A stretch of DNA of 64,000 nucleotides from Dielma fastidiosa (lineage in GTDB: Bacteria; Bacillota_I; Bacilli_A; Erysipelotrichales; Erysipelotrichaceae), in contig NZ_HE578924.1 of assembly GCF_000313565.1 (NCBI RefSeq), forward strand, positions 170,572 to 234,571, in the 5' to 3' direction. The position numbers and the translations under genes are program-made. The first letter of the stretch is position 1. Each line of letters begins with the position of its first letter. Shown here in pieces: positions 25,240-33,785 of the stretch. The notes under the pieces were generated by a model. It did not search any database, was not told the origin of the DNA, and worked only from the letters and a program-made list of their open reading frames with translations.

Positions 25240-25563
25240 TTAATCCTCCTTTATGATTAAAAAAGAGAACGTGAAGGATGTCAGGAAACGCTTCTCGCTC
25301 TCTAAATAAATTGTTTCTGATTGTTCGACATCTACACCGGTCAACAAATCAAGTATCTTGTTTTCTACTGATACCTCTTTATTCCTTGTGTAGAGTTCGA
25401 TTGTGTAACTGTATTCAATCAATTCACTACCTTCATCACTTCCGCTGATGGTTGCAGAATAAGTGTAAATTAAATAGTCTTTCGTTTGCTTTTGCTTAAA
25501 TAGGTTATAAGCAACTGGCAATCCGATTGTTTCTAATGCCTTGCTTAGTTCTAATGGGTTCAT
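25240..25563 (-). CDS. tail terminator/completion protein (DUF3168-like)
   Basis: 107 residues beginning MNPLELSKALETIGLPVAYNLF and containing YTIELYTRNKEV and a beta-hairpin end. Size, order and pattern match small proteins that cap the tail tube. Overlaps the upstream gene by 4 bp. Confidence 0.65.
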   Translation of the reverse strand: MNPLELSKALETIGLPVAYNLFKQKQTKDYLIYTYSATISGSDEGSELIEYSYTIELYTRNKEVSVENKILDLLTGVDVEQSETIYLESEKRFLTSFTFSFLIIKED

Positions 25564-25931
25564 TCAAATTCCCCCTTTATGTCCTCTAACAAGAGTTCAT
25601 TGTACTTTTCTTCATTTCTTTTGATGTGCGGGAATTTACGCGTCATCTTAGTACCACCAGCAGTACGGTGCCCGTTCTCCAAAAGGTGTGTAAGTTCTGG
25701 GCGCGTGGTATTTGCACCCTTTATTTTGACGTAGTCTTTGCCAAGCGTAACTTTTGCTTTCCAGCCTTTAGCATATTTACCCGTTTTTTTAGGAGCGTCA
25801 CTTTTTATAGCCTCTACCATTTCTTTTCCACGCTTCTTGACATGCTCATTGATTTTATTACTTTTATCATCGGACCACTTGTTTAATTCGCTCATCACAG
25901 AGCTGCTTAAATCATCAACATCAATTTTCAT
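25560..25931 (-). CDS. HK97 gp10-like head-tail protein
   Basis: 123 residues: IKSDAPKKTGKYAKGWKAKV...HLLENGHRTAGGTKMTRKFPHIKRNEE is the signature of the HK97 gp10 family (DUF646-type neck/tail component). Basic N-terminal half. Confidence 0.8.
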   Translation of the reverse strand: MKIDVDDLSSSVMSELNKWSDDKSNKINEHVKKRGKEMVEAIKSDAPKKTGKYAKGWKAKVTLGKDYVKIKGANTTRPELTHLLENGHRTAGGTKMTRKFPHIKRNEEKYNELLLEDIKGEFE

Positions 25932-25933
25932 GG

Positions 25934-26224
25934 CTAAACCTCATTACAATATAGTTCGTATTTATCTGATTTTTCATCATAATACGTCCTATAAACGGCT
26001 TGTACTTCATGGTTAAATAAAACCATATTTTCGTTGTGATAATCAGCAAAGAAAACCCTGAACATCTTTGATGCCTTTAAGCCGTTGACAGCTGCTTTGT
26101 AAAATTCATTACTACCGATTGAACATACTTCAGCAAAAACAGTTCGGCTATCAGCAATATTGGCATTGCCGTCCGCATCATAGGATAGACTAACTTCGTT
26201 AAATAATTGTATCGTTGTTTCCAT
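25934..26224 (-). CDS. head-tail adaptor/head closure protein
   Basis: 96 residues, beta-rich (METTIQLFNEVSLSYDADGNANIADSRTVFAEVCSIGSNEFYKA...), matching SPP1 gp16-like head-tail joining proteins in size, order and pattern. ATG 26224 follows GAGGAG; GTG 26230 is close to that site. Overlaps the preceding connector gene by 26 bp. Confidence 0.7.
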   Translation of the reverse strand: METTIQLFNEVSLSYDADGNANIADSRTVFAEVCSIGSNEFYKAAVNGLKASKMFRVFFADYHNENMVLFNHEVQAVYRTYYDEKSDKYELYCNEV

Positions 26225-26483
26225 ATTCACTCCTCGATAATGCCAATGACGCTACTTGCGTGTCGTATGATTTTTGTAACTTTTCAGAATTTGGGTTATT
26301 CCCAAAATACGCTTTGCAATACGTCTTGACTGCTTGTTCGATAAGCGGATCAGTATCATCATATTTGATACCATTACGAATTAAATCACGTTTGCACGCC
26401 TCCATCAACGGTTTAATGTCTGGTTCGTCAAAATCATCACAGCTTATCCGCAGAACACACTTTACTTTTTCCAACAGATCCAT
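26199..26483 (-). CDS. head-tail connector protein (gp6-like)
   Basis: 94 residues: MDLLEKVKCVLRISCDDFDEPDIKPLMEACKRDLI... is the helical gp6/DNA-packaging-type connector that sits under the portal. Starts where the Ig-like frame ends. Confidence 0.75.
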   Translation of the reverse strand: MDLLEKVKCVLRISCDDFDEPDIKPLMEACKRDLIRNGIKYDDTDPLIEQAVKTYCKAYFGNNPNSEKLQKSYDTQVASLALSRSEYGNNDTII

Positions 26484-26745
26484 TATTCAGTATCCACCAC
26501 AATAATTTTCAGCGGTACATTACCTTTGTCAGTGATGACAGTTAAATTCTTTTCACCTACTGATAAAGTTTCAAGATATTCAACTGTGAAGCTGATTGTT
26601 CCGTTTTCGATAGTATAGTTTGCTGGATTTACTGTTGCTGTGTGATTTTTAATGGCAGAAACATTGCCTTCAGCAACAACAAAAGTCACCGGGTTATTGC
26701 TTCCTTTAATGTAGGTGACTTCTGCCGTTTCTGTTGTTGCTAAGC
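26483..26745 (-). CDS. Ig-like domain, C-terminal frameshift extension of the capsid protein
   Basis: This frame is in -1 relation to the capsid gene and open from the A7 run (26746-26752) to 26483. After the shift it reads SLATTETAEVTYIKGSNN, then PVTFVVAEGNVSAIKNHTATV...GEKNLTVITDKG, an Ig-like/Big-type beta fold of about 70 residues. A GTG at 26689 could start a shorter separate protein, but it has no good ribosome-binding site (AGGAAG is 11 nt away). Surface Ig-like domains on phage capsids are often added by frameshifting and are thought to bind glycans or mucus. Confidence 0.75.
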
Positions 26746-26752
26746 TTTTTTT
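26672..26752 (-). promoter_or_regulatory. -1 frameshift signal: A7 slippery site plus large hairpin
   Basis: The zero frame TTA AAA AAA G gives A AAA AAA G at 26746-26752. Four nt later begins a stem of 10 perfect pairs (26732-26741 with 26672-26681), extendable to 12 with one G-U. Inside it lies a second stem of 8 perfect pairs (26714-26721 with 26683-26690). A slippery site with a two-part stem at this spacing is a classic -1 stimulator. Confidence 0.8.
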
Positions 26753-27966
26753 AATTCCAAGTAAGCAAATGCTTTTTCTGTGCGAATATCGCCATCCATG
26801 ATTGCATAGGCGATATAGTCCGTGGTGCGTAGTTTTTTATGATCTTCCTGATCCAGCGTCATTTGCTTATTGATATTAAGGTGGTATCCCTTGTTAGCAT
26901 TACCAAACAACAATGTATCCACAGAATCGTCCTCCTCGACTACGAAGCCAAACAAACGACCTACTCCGCCAGCTGTTGTATCTGCTACAAAATAAGGTCT
27001 GCCTGTTGTATCCTTTACATTTGCCAGAGTACCCCAGATAAAGTTACTAGTTGCATAAAATTTTGCTCCTTTTTTATAAATACCTTTAACCTTCGCAATC
27101 ATATTGGTGATATTTTCATAGGTCAGCGTTGCTGTGGACTCAACCTCAACGACCTGTGGTTTATTTGTTTGTGCCAACAGGGCGGTTTTAATACCTCTAG
27201 GTTCGTCTTTGTCGCTTGACTCTGATGCCGCTTTGCCTTTGCCACTAAACACACCATATGCAGCTGCTACGCCCATCTTTTCAGCCAGCATTGACTGAAT
27301 AAATGGAATAAATTCATCAACGGCCATTTCTTTCAATTTCCATGATACGGTAATATCTCTTGCCAGTTCACAGCCATGAAGCGTAGCTTTACCAAATGTT
27401 TCGCTTCCTTCCTCAATCTCTGTATCTTCATCATACCACGCGGCTGAAGAAGATGTTTCTGATTTTAGTACAGTCAGCGCACCCTTAACCGATGTTTTTA
27501 ATACATCAGCGTATAAAGGATAAACTTCGCCTACTTCTTTCCAGATGCCAGCAACAATTGTTTCTGGGATCAGGATTGCATGTGTTCCGGTCGTTAATAC
27601 ATCATTGTTTAGATTTTTATTAACTTCATCCATTCTTGTCTGCTCATCATCAGTCAAGCGTAAATTCATCATGGTTTTAGCCCATGCATTCGTGTAGATG
27701 TCATCTTCTTTCTTATCCTCATGCATCACAGCAAATGGCTTTCCATCAGAAAGGTTTGTCCCTTTGTTATTAATGTTAGTGACAACTTCATTGTCCTTTA
27801 GTGCTTCAATATTGGCCGCCGCTCTGCATGCATTTTCAAACTCTCCGTCCAAGTCTTTTACTTCTTGTACTTTAGCTTCTGCCTCGACTGTTTTTCCGGC
27901 ATCAAGAAGCATGCTTGCTTCATTCATTAATTCCTTGCGTTTGTTTAAATACTGTTCTTTATTCAT
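26740..27966 (-). CDS. major capsid protein, HK97 fold
   Basis: 408 residues. The N-terminal 60-100 residues form a charged coiled coil (scaffold-like delta domain) normally removed by the head protease. The mature part starts near the DVLTTGTHAILIPE segment and shows the HK97 P-domain/A-domain pattern (TTGRPYFVAD, GRLFGFVVEEDD, AIMDGDIRTEKAFAYLELKKA end). A minority of product should be extended with an Ig-like domain by frameshifting. Overlaps the protease gene by 8 bp. Confidence 0.9.
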   Translation of the reverse strand: MNKEQYLNKRKELMNEASMLLDAGKTVEAEAKVQEVKDLDGEFENACRAAANIEALKDNEVVTNINNKGTNLSDGKPFAVMHEDKKEDDIYTNAWAKTMMNLRLTDDEQTRMDEVNKNLNNDVLTTGTHAILIPETIVAGIWKEVGEVYPLYADVLKTSVKGALTVLKSETSSSAAWYDEDTEIEEGSETFGKATLHGCELARDITVSWKLKEMAVDEFIPFIQSMLAEKMGVAAAYGVFSGKGKAASESSDKDEPRGIKTALLAQTNKPQVVEVESTATLTYENITNMIAKVKGIYKKGAKFYATSNFIWGTLANVKDTTGRPYFVADTTAGGVGRLFGFVVEEDDSVDTLLFGNANKGYHLNINKQMTLDQEDHKKLRTTDYIAYAIMDGDIRTEKAFAYLELKKA

Positions 27967-28675
27967 AGATTTTCCCTCCTATTTTTAATAAGTTTAATTT
28001 TGCTTCAATTTCTTTTTTCTTCTGATGCTGCACTAAAAAATCAGCTTCTTCCGGCTGATTGTTTTTAAATATACGATTTAGCACTTCATCAGGTACGCTC
28101 ACTAACGAGTTGCTGTATGCTGGCTTTTTAAAGTTAGTTATACTCCAAGCATGCTTGTCTGTAAACATCACTTCATCGGCCAGTTTAAGCGATACTGCAC
28201 GCTGTGCATCAATCCATGTTTCCTGATCCATCATTTCAAGAGCTTCAGCTTCGCTCATGCCTGTCTTTGCAACATAAGCGGCAGCTATCGTTTTATTTGC
28301 TGTTTTTAGCGCATCTCTTTCATGCTCCATTACCCGATAATCACCCGATGCATATGATGACACATTATGCACCATCATAAGTGCTGTCGGACTGATTTCA
28401 CAATACCCGGCCATAGCTATCACAGATGCTGCTGATGCTGCTAGACCCTGTACCTGGATACGCACTTTACCAGGATAGTTTCGCAATTCGGTATATATCT
28501 CTGATGCAGAAAACACATCACCGCCACCGGAATTGATTTTGACAATCAAATCATCACCAGAAGCCTGTTTAATCAATTTTCTGACAATTGATGGACTGGT
28601 ACACGTTTCACCAAACCATTCATAGTACCATACATCATCATCCGAGCAAATAACACCTTTAATTTCAATATCCAT
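27959..28675 (-). CDS. head maturation protease, ClpP-like (S14)
   Basis: 238 residues. The ClpP fold is visible: INSGGGDVFSASEIY, active Ser in GLAASAASVIAMAG, and His in LMMVHNVSSYASG with a downstream Asp in MMDQETWIDAQRAVSL. It removes the capsid delta domain during assembly. Usual order portal-protease-capsid. Confidence 0.9.
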   Translation of the reverse strand: MDIEIKGVICSDDDVWYYEWFGETCTSPSIVRKLIKQASGDDLIVKINSGGGDVFSASEIYTELRNYPGKVRIQVQGLAASAASVIAMAGYCEISPTALMMVHNVSSYASGDYRVMEHERDALKTANKTIAAAYVAKTGMSEAEALEMMDQETWIDAQRAVSLKLADEVMFTDKHAWSITNFKKPAYSNSLVSVPDEVLNRIFKNNQPEEADFLVQHQKKKEIEAKLNLLKIGGKIYE

Positions 28676-28677
28676 CT

Positions 28678-29844
28678 TTATTCACCTCCTTCCTTAACAA
28701 CTTGCGTGTCAAGTCTTCTGATTGGCTTGTCTCCGCCTTCTGTTGGAGTCATACCTAATACAGCGCGCCATTCGTTTGGTGTCATTGCTCCCCGATCCAC
28801 CATTTGCACCATGTTTAATTTTGTTGACATAGATGCGTATTGTAGGTTAGATGCTTCAAAAACGATTTCATTTCCAGTGCCGATTTCTCTGCGTGTAAAA
28901 AGTCTTCGTGTGAATGTCTGAGACAGCTGTATCAGATCCGCTTCTATACACCCTTCATAGTACGCAGTCCATTCATCTTCTGTAAATTTATTCTGGATAA
29001 TTTTCTCATTGATGTTAAAAAAAGAATACAACCTATTTATCGTGCGATCCATCTGTGCCGCGTTTGGTACATAATCTTTCGGATCAATCTGTATTGCCTC
29101 AACCTTGTTATCGATGCCGGCTGCTCCCATTGCATCTGTTTCAAAGGACAAATAATCGTCAACAAATTGCTTTGTGTTTCTTTTTATATCGTCTGGCCGC
29201 AGCGAGTTATTAAATTTTAGCAACCACTTAATAATGCCACTGTTTTTGATTGCCTTGACAATACCTTGATCAGTTGTAGTAACAATTTCCATCAGCGGTT
29301 TCAATACCTCGATTGGACTGTCACCAAAAATATCATTGTTGTTATAGTCGTTTTTAAGATGAATAATGTCCGTATATGGATAGGTTACTGTTTTCCCGTT
29401 CATCATCATACAACGTAGATATAAATACCCATGACTGTCATATAATGCCTCACAGTTGATGGCTGGTATCGGATAAAGCTCCGTAGGATAATTGTTACTA
29501 TCTCTGTTGATATAAATAAAGGCATTGTTGTTTAATTGATACTGATTCATGACCTTTTCGACCATCTGCTGGAAAGTCATATAAGGATTTGGATACTTTA
29601 GCAGCATCTTGATATATGGCTCTGGATTGACTTTTATATCCCCGTTAGCATCTGTTCGGATATGCTTAGCTAATGCTTTGCCTACTGCTTTTGTCTTTGG
29701 TCTGATGCAGGCACGTATAAGATCAGATTGATACATTTTACCGTTCCATGCATAAAAACCATTTCCGTTTGATGTCACCATTTCGAATCGTGTCACCGTT
29801 TCTGACTTATTAAAAAATTCAGCAATTCTATTAAATAATCCCAT
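28678..29844 (-). CDS. phage portal protein, HK97 family
   Basis: 388 residues with GNGFYAWNGKMYQSDLIRACIRPKTKAVGKALAKH, NNNAFIYINRD, TYPYTDIIHLKNDYN and the FNINEKIIQNKFTEDEWTAYYEGCIEADLIQLSQTFTRRLFT stretch that define HK97-type portals. Forms the dodecameric channel for DNA packaging. Confidence 0.93.
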   Translation of the reverse strand: MGLFNRIAEFFNKSETVTRFEMVTSNGNGFYAWNGKMYQSDLIRACIRPKTKAVGKALAKHIRTDANGDIKVNPEPYIKMLLKYPNPYMTFQQMVEKVMNQYQLNNNAFIYINRDSNNYPTELYPIPAINCEALYDSHGYLYLRCMMMNGKTVTYPYTDIIHLKNDYNNNDIFGDSPIEVLKPLMEIVTTTDQGIVKAIKNSGIIKWLLKFNNSLRPDDIKRNTKQFVDDYLSFETDAMGAAGIDNKVEAIQIDPKDYVPNAAQMDRTINRLYSFFNINEKIIQNKFTEDEWTAYYEGCIEADLIQLSQTFTRRLFTRREIGTGNEIVFEASNLQYASMSTKLNMVQMVDRGAMTPNEWRAVLGMTPTEGGDKPIRRLDTQVVKEGGE

Positions 29845-29858
29845 GCTTCACCTCCTTC

Positions 29859-31529
29859 CTAGATTAATGTCAGATATTCATCGCGCTTGTCGCCATAAAC
29901 GACATAAGCATTTAAAAAACCAATTGTGCCATCTATGCGTTTGCGCACATCAAGTCCTTTAACTGGCTGTATGTTGTTATTGATATCTGTCTTGATTTCT
30001 GTATTCGCAAGGCACATCTTGTCAATTGGGTTGTCATTGTAAACAATGAGTTTTGCATCAAGATCGGCTTTAAAAGATTTCATCGGACTGCTTAATGTCT
30101 TCGCTCCCTGCCGAACCGGTATCATAGCATCTCTACCAAATTCATTTTTAAAGGCCTCCAACACTGATACATCGACATGCCACGGATCGTATCCGATATA
30201 GAGAACGTATATGTCATGTACATCTCGTAACTCTTTATACCATTCAAGCACATCATAAAAACTGATTTTATAACCTTTTGAAACCCTTAAATAGCCTTGA
30301 CGTTCCCACAACTCATACGGGGCGCTATCTTCATTGCTCCGCTGAATCAGTGTTTCTTCAGGCAGCCAATACATTGATACATAATATAAATGATTATCGT
30401 TTGGCCGCATGCATAAGGCCTTAGCGTTAGTTAGATCTGTGGTGTCTGAACCGTCAAAGCCACCGATACAATATCTAAATGCCATCTTGTTAAGGTCAAA
30501 TTTTGTCGTGTTATTTAATGTCTTGTATGTTAACCATGCGCTTGCAGATGTTTCTGTCATGTTGAAATCTTTAACCATCACTGTTGCCTTAAATGCTGGA
30601 TCACTTTTTGCTTTTTCAACATATCCTCTTAATTTATCAATTGACTTGATTGTACCAAGCCCTGGGTTTGCTTTTATCCAGCAGCTTTCCTTATCCCACT
30701 CGTCCCGGTCATCAAGTTCATAAATCAATGGTAGGAAGCGTTCATCTATCACCTTTCCTTGATCGTATGAATCTAGGACTTTGATCGCATACGCATATTG
30801 AGTGTCATAAATGGAATTGCGAACAAATCCATTTGTAGTAATGCAGTTAAGCAACGGCTGAAAACGAGCTGACATTGATTGCTTCATTAAGTCGTAAAGG
30901 TCACGTTTTTGTATAGCGGCCAACTCGTCAATAACTACAAAGTGACCATTTAATCCATCCAATGAATTACTGTTACTAGCAAGTGCTTGCATGGTACCGA
31001 AGTTCATATCGCACCAAATGTCAGATTGACGCTTGCGAAGATATTTCTTTAACATCTCCGACTGCATGATCATTTTATGAGCTTCTGAAAATCCTTTTTT
31101 TGCTTGATCTAACTTTGTAGCGATAAAATAAACTTCTGGTGATCCTTCGCCATCACCAAGTATCATATAATTGGCATCAGCTGCCAACTCAGTAGTTTTA
31201 CCATTCTTACGGCCACGAATATCCAGCACTTCTTGATATTGGCGTTCACCGGTTTCTACATGTATAAAGCCAAAAACAGCTTGATGTTTGGCTTTTTGAA
31301 ATAATTCTAATTTTAACGGTTTCCCTCTGTTTCGACCTTGTGCCTGTTTGCAGAAAGTTTCAATAAACTCAATGGGTTCATTCGCTCTTTCTATGTCAAA
31401 TATCCAGGGCTTGTATTTTTCCGGATGCTGAAGCTTATCTAATAGATGAGCATACACTTGTTTAATTCTATGACATGCGTTTATTTCCCCACTTAGTACA
31501 GCATTTGCATATTCTTCTAAATATGTCAT
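29859..31529 (-). CDS. terL: terminase large subunit
   Basis: 556 residues. ATPase: Walker A-like RGRKNGKTT near residue 106 and Walker B HFVVIDELAAI near 195. Nuclease: GGFDGSDTTDLT (metal Asp) near 353 and later acidic residues in YIGYDPWHVD. Motor that packages DNA into the prohead. Overlaps the small-subunit gene by 4 bp. Confidence 0.95.
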   Translation of the reverse strand: MTYLEEYANAVLSGEINACHRIKQVYAHLLDKLQHPEKYKPWIFDIERANEPIEFIETFCKQAQGRNRGKPLKLELFQKAKHQAVFGFIHVETGERQYQEVLDIRGRKNGKTTELAADANYMILGDGEGSPEVYFIATKLDQAKKGFSEAHKMIMQSEMLKKYLRKRQSDIWCDMNFGTMQALASNSNSLDGLNGHFVVIDELAAIQKRDLYDLMKQSMSARFQPLLNCITTNGFVRNSIYDTQYAYAIKVLDSYDQGKVIDERFLPLIYELDDRDEWDKESCWIKANPGLGTIKSIDKLRGYVEKAKSDPAFKATVMVKDFNMTETSASAWLTYKTLNNTTKFDLNKMAFRYCIGGFDGSDTTDLTNAKALCMRPNDNHLYYVSMYWLPEETLIQRSNEDSAPYELWERQGYLRVSKGYKISFYDVLEWYKELRDVHDIYVLYIGYDPWHVDVSVLEAFKNEFGRDAMIPVRQGAKTLSSPMKSFKADLDAKLIVYNDNPIDKMCLANTEIKTDINNNIQPVKGLDVRKRIDGTIGFLNAYVVYGDKRDEYLTLI

Positions 31530-31900
31530 GATTTCTTTTTCTTTAAAAATTCCTGAAGCTCATCAAGTTGCTTTGCTTCAGGAACAATATCAATTAACGA
31601 TTTCATAATTGCTGTATAACTCTTAACAAAAGAATTATAACTTTTCGCTGCTGGGTGTTCACGCACAAAACTTTGTTTTCCTTGCTCAAACTTTTCTACA
31701 TAACCATTTTCGTTAGTTTCAGCTTGTAGTTCTTCCATCGCTACTTCGATGTATGCAAGCTGTGAAATCATAGATAACACAAATTCTTTTTTGTTTGCTG
31801 CTACATCTTTAAAGAGTTTCGCATATTTCGTTTTCTTCTTCTTAATTCTTGTATCTCTGAGGGTTTTCTCTGTTAACCCCCCCTCCTCTGTTTTTTTCAC
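31526..31900 (-). CDS. terS: terminase small subunit, P27 family
   Basis: 124 residues; helical core FVLSMISQLAYIEVAMEELQAETNENGYVEKFEQGKQSFVREHPAAKSYNSFVKSYTAIMKSLIDIVPE is typical of P27-family TerS (DNA recognition). GTG start, AGGAGG 12 nt upstream. The 5' end has an A7 and a G7 run (31876-31882) that make it sensitive to slippage. Confidence 0.8.
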   Translation of the reverse strand: MKKTEEGGLTEKTLRDTRIKKKKTKYAKLFKDVAANKKEFVLSMISQLAYIEVAMEELQAETNENGYVEKFEQGKQSFVREHPAAKSYNSFVKSYTAIMKSLIDIVPEAKQLDELQEFLKKKKS

Positions 31901-31946
31901 GCGGTTTTTTTGACCTCCTCTCTACGGTCTCCATAAAGTACCCCCA

Positions 31947-32273
31947 CTAGCTGTCAATGGGGGGAGTATCCTCTATAATGTTACCGTCAGCATCGAACTT
32001 GTATCCAGCAGTTAACGCGCTCCTATCATGCCAGTGTCTTTTTTTGTGGCACTCATAGCACAGAGTGACTAGCTTATCCGGATTCAATGCGATGTCCGCA
32101 TCATCAATGTTAGATGCAGTCAATGTAATTAAGTGATGCACCTCTAGTCCCGGCGTTATCCTTCCGGCTTTTAAACAGTCTTGGCATAGTCCGTTATCAC
32201 GGCTATACACATAGTCACGAACACGTTGCCAGCGTTTACTTTTATAAAATCGTTTAGCAAATGGTTGAGCCAT
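31947..32273 (-). CDS. HNH endonuclease of the packaging module
   Basis: 108 residues: RDNGLCQDCLKAGRITPGLEVHHLITLTAS...LNPDKLVTLCYECHKKRHW shows two CxxC zinc pairs and the HH-N-H active site. HNH proteins beside terminase genes take part in cos cleavage or packaging in many HK97-like phages. Confidence 0.9.
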   Translation of the reverse strand: MAQPFAKRFYKSKRWQRVRDYVYSRDNGLCQDCLKAGRITPGLEVHHLITLTASNIDDADIALNPDKLVTLCYECHKKRHWHDRSALTAGYKFDADGNIIEDTPPIDS

Positions 32274-32461
32274 TAAGATATCCTTCTGCTCCTGCTGTCA
32301 TAGCACCAATTGCTCGATACCTCGTGATCCGCTGCTGCCTGATTTTGCTGCTGCTTTAATATCTTCAATCTTTCAGCGTGATACATCTTGTATTGCCGGC
32401 ATTGTCCATGACAGTCAATGTTCCGATTATCGCATTTATAACAAGGCACATCTTTGTTCAT
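32273..32461 (-). CDS. small cysteine-rich phage protein
   Basis: 62 residues, MNKDVPCYKCDNRNIDCHGQCRQYKMYHAERLKILKQQ, with a CxxC...CxxxC zinc-binding look and a basic tail. Starts 4 bp inside the previous stop. Family common in Firmicute phages near HNH/terminase, function unknown. Confidence 0.65.
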   Translation of the reverse strand: MNKDVPCYKCDNRNIDCHGQCRQYKMYHAERLKILKQQQNQAAADHEVSSNWCYDSRSRRIS

Positions 32462-32667
32462 GATTCTGCTAACAATAACTTAGCAGCTTGTCTTGATGTC
32501 CAGCAAACACGATCATCAAGCATGTTGATTATCTCGTTATAAATAAAGTCAATGCCATAGCATGTCTTTGCTGACATGTTATAGATCATACTGACCGTAC
32601 TCCATATCATTGAGACTGGTTCGCCAGTTCTCGCCCTTACTTCTTCGACAAAATTTTTATCTATCAT
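32458..32667 (-). CDS. small phage protein, unknown
   Basis: 69 residues (MIDKNFVEEVRARTGEPVSMIWSTVSMIYNMSAKTCYG...). ATG 32667 with AAAGG upstream is preferred over an in-frame ATG at 32718, which lies inside a terminator stem. Downstream end reads WTSRQAAKLLLAES. First gene after the double terminator, hence near the start of the late operon. Confidence 0.6.
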   Translation of the reverse strand: MIDKNFVEEVRARTGEPVSMIWSTVSMIYNMSAKTCYGIDFIYNEIINMLDDRVCWTSRQAAKLLLAES

Positions 32668-32708
32668 AGTTGTTTTACCTTTCACCGGGGTTGCCGGGTA
32701 ATAAAAAA

Positions 32709-32754
32709 GGTAGCGCATTGGCTACCTAAAAATAAAAGAGCCGTGTTCGGCTCT
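32709..32754 (-). terminator. tandem terminators after the ArpU-like gene
   Basis: Two hairpins in a row on the minus strand: AGAGCCG-CGGCTCT (32737-32743/32748-32754) followed by TTTATTTTT, and GGTAGC-GCTACC (32709-32714/32721-32726) followed by TTTTTTATT. A late antiterminator or a promoter beyond them would control the structural genes. Confidence 0.8.
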
Positions 32755-32814
32755 TATGTGCAAGGATCAAACCTTGTAGGTTTTTCCTTCCTCGATTACG
32801 ATTATACATCAAAA

Positions 32815-33255
32815 TCACTTGTGGTTACCTACAAACTTTAACATTTTTTCTAGAGAACGGTCAATAATATGCTTTATCGTGTTTTCATGGCAAGGTAATA
32901 CACTTGCTATCCACGCATTAGTTGCCTTAACACTTACGATATACTTGTATTTGATTACTTTGTACTCCTTTTCATCAAGTACAGATAACCTTTCCTCGAT
33001 CCACTCTTTTCTCTGCTGCCACGCTTGCAATCTGACTGTATTAAGCTTAATGCTCTCATTCAAAGCATTTATATTAACTTTATATGGATCACCCGCATTT
33101 TCGTAAATCACATCTTTATACGATGCGCTTGATATACCATACTTAGCAATTTGTGCTTCTTCTATTTCCTGCTCGTATCTGTAACACATATCAATGATTT
33201 TTCGATAACTTCTCAGCTCATTTTCAAGATACTCTCTTTCATCTTTATAATTCAT
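32815..33255 (-). CDS. ArpU/RinA-family late transcription regulator
   Basis: 146 residues: long helices with WQQRKEWIEERLSVLDEKEYKVIKYKYI and a terminal HTH (TNAWIASVLPCHENTIKHIIDRSLEKML) resembling sigma region 4. Such proteins switch on late phage genes. It sits directly before the packaging/late operon and the tandem terminators. Confidence 0.75.
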   Translation of the reverse strand: MNYKDEREYLENELRSYRKIIDMCYRYEQEIEEAQIAKYGISSASYKDVIYENAGDPYKVNINALNESIKLNTVRLQAWQQRKEWIEERLSVLDEKEYKVIKYKYIVSVKATNAWIASVLPCHENTIKHIIDRSLEKMLKFVGNHK

Positions 33256-33283
33256 GCTAGCCTCTCACACGCATCATTGTGTA

Positions 33284-33724
33284 TCAATACCATGACCTGT
33301 GTTTCTCGCTAATCCATTCCATGCCGTCGTATTCTTCAATTTCCCATTCAATATCATCAGGTATCTCAACAATTTCTAAACTAGACAGAGGGCTACTTAC
33401 GAATTCACTGCCTTTTTCTACTATTAAATTAATTAAATCGGTATCCGTTCGCCATCTCCAATCGTTACCACGAATTATGTATTTGTAAAATTCGTCCGAT
33501 TGCTCGTCATTTTCTGGAATGAACACATCGCCAAAATCATTGCATATTGCAGCAACAAATAAATTATTGTTACTTGCATCTGTTTTGGTATAAGTATATT
33601 TGTCAGAATCATCGAATGTCATTTCATAGAAACAAATTGTTTCACCTTTTCTCTGCATCAATTCTTCTAATGCAATATTACTGATCCAAAAGCCTCCATA
33701 TTTCCTATTTATGATTATTTTCAT
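33284..33724 (-). CDS. acidic phage protein, unknown
   Basis: 146 residues, mixed alpha/beta, strongly acidic at the end (EIVEIPDDIEWEIEEYDGMEWISEKHRSWY). The start KIIINRKYGGFWISNIALEELMQRKG recalls a family frequent in gut phages without known function. Overlaps the 26-residue frame upstream. Confidence 0.55.
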   Translation of the reverse strand: MKIIINRKYGGFWISNIALEELMQRKGETICFYEMTFDDSDKYTYTKTDASNNNLFVAAICNDFGDVFIPENDEQSDEFYKYIIRGNDWRWRTDTDLINLIVEKGSEFVSSPLSSLEIVEIPDDIEWEIEEYDGMEWISEKHRSWY

Positions 33725-33785
33725 TTGTCAAAACCGCCTTTTGTAACTCACTGTTTACTTGATATTCATATATCAATTCATTCAT
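33705..33785 (-). CDS. 26-residue phage peptide, tentative
   Basis: MNELIYEYQVNSELQKAVLT... starts at ATG 33785, 9 nt after GGAGG, and overlaps the genes on both sides. The good ribosome-binding site is the only support. Confidence 0.4.
   Translation of the reverse strand: MNELIYEYQVNSELQKAVLTNENNHK

Noticed and set aside
26483-26689. Ig-like frame as an independent gene from GTG 26689
   Set aside because: The frame is open back to the capsid slippery site and no well-placed ribosome-binding site precedes the GTG; frameshift extension is the better model.
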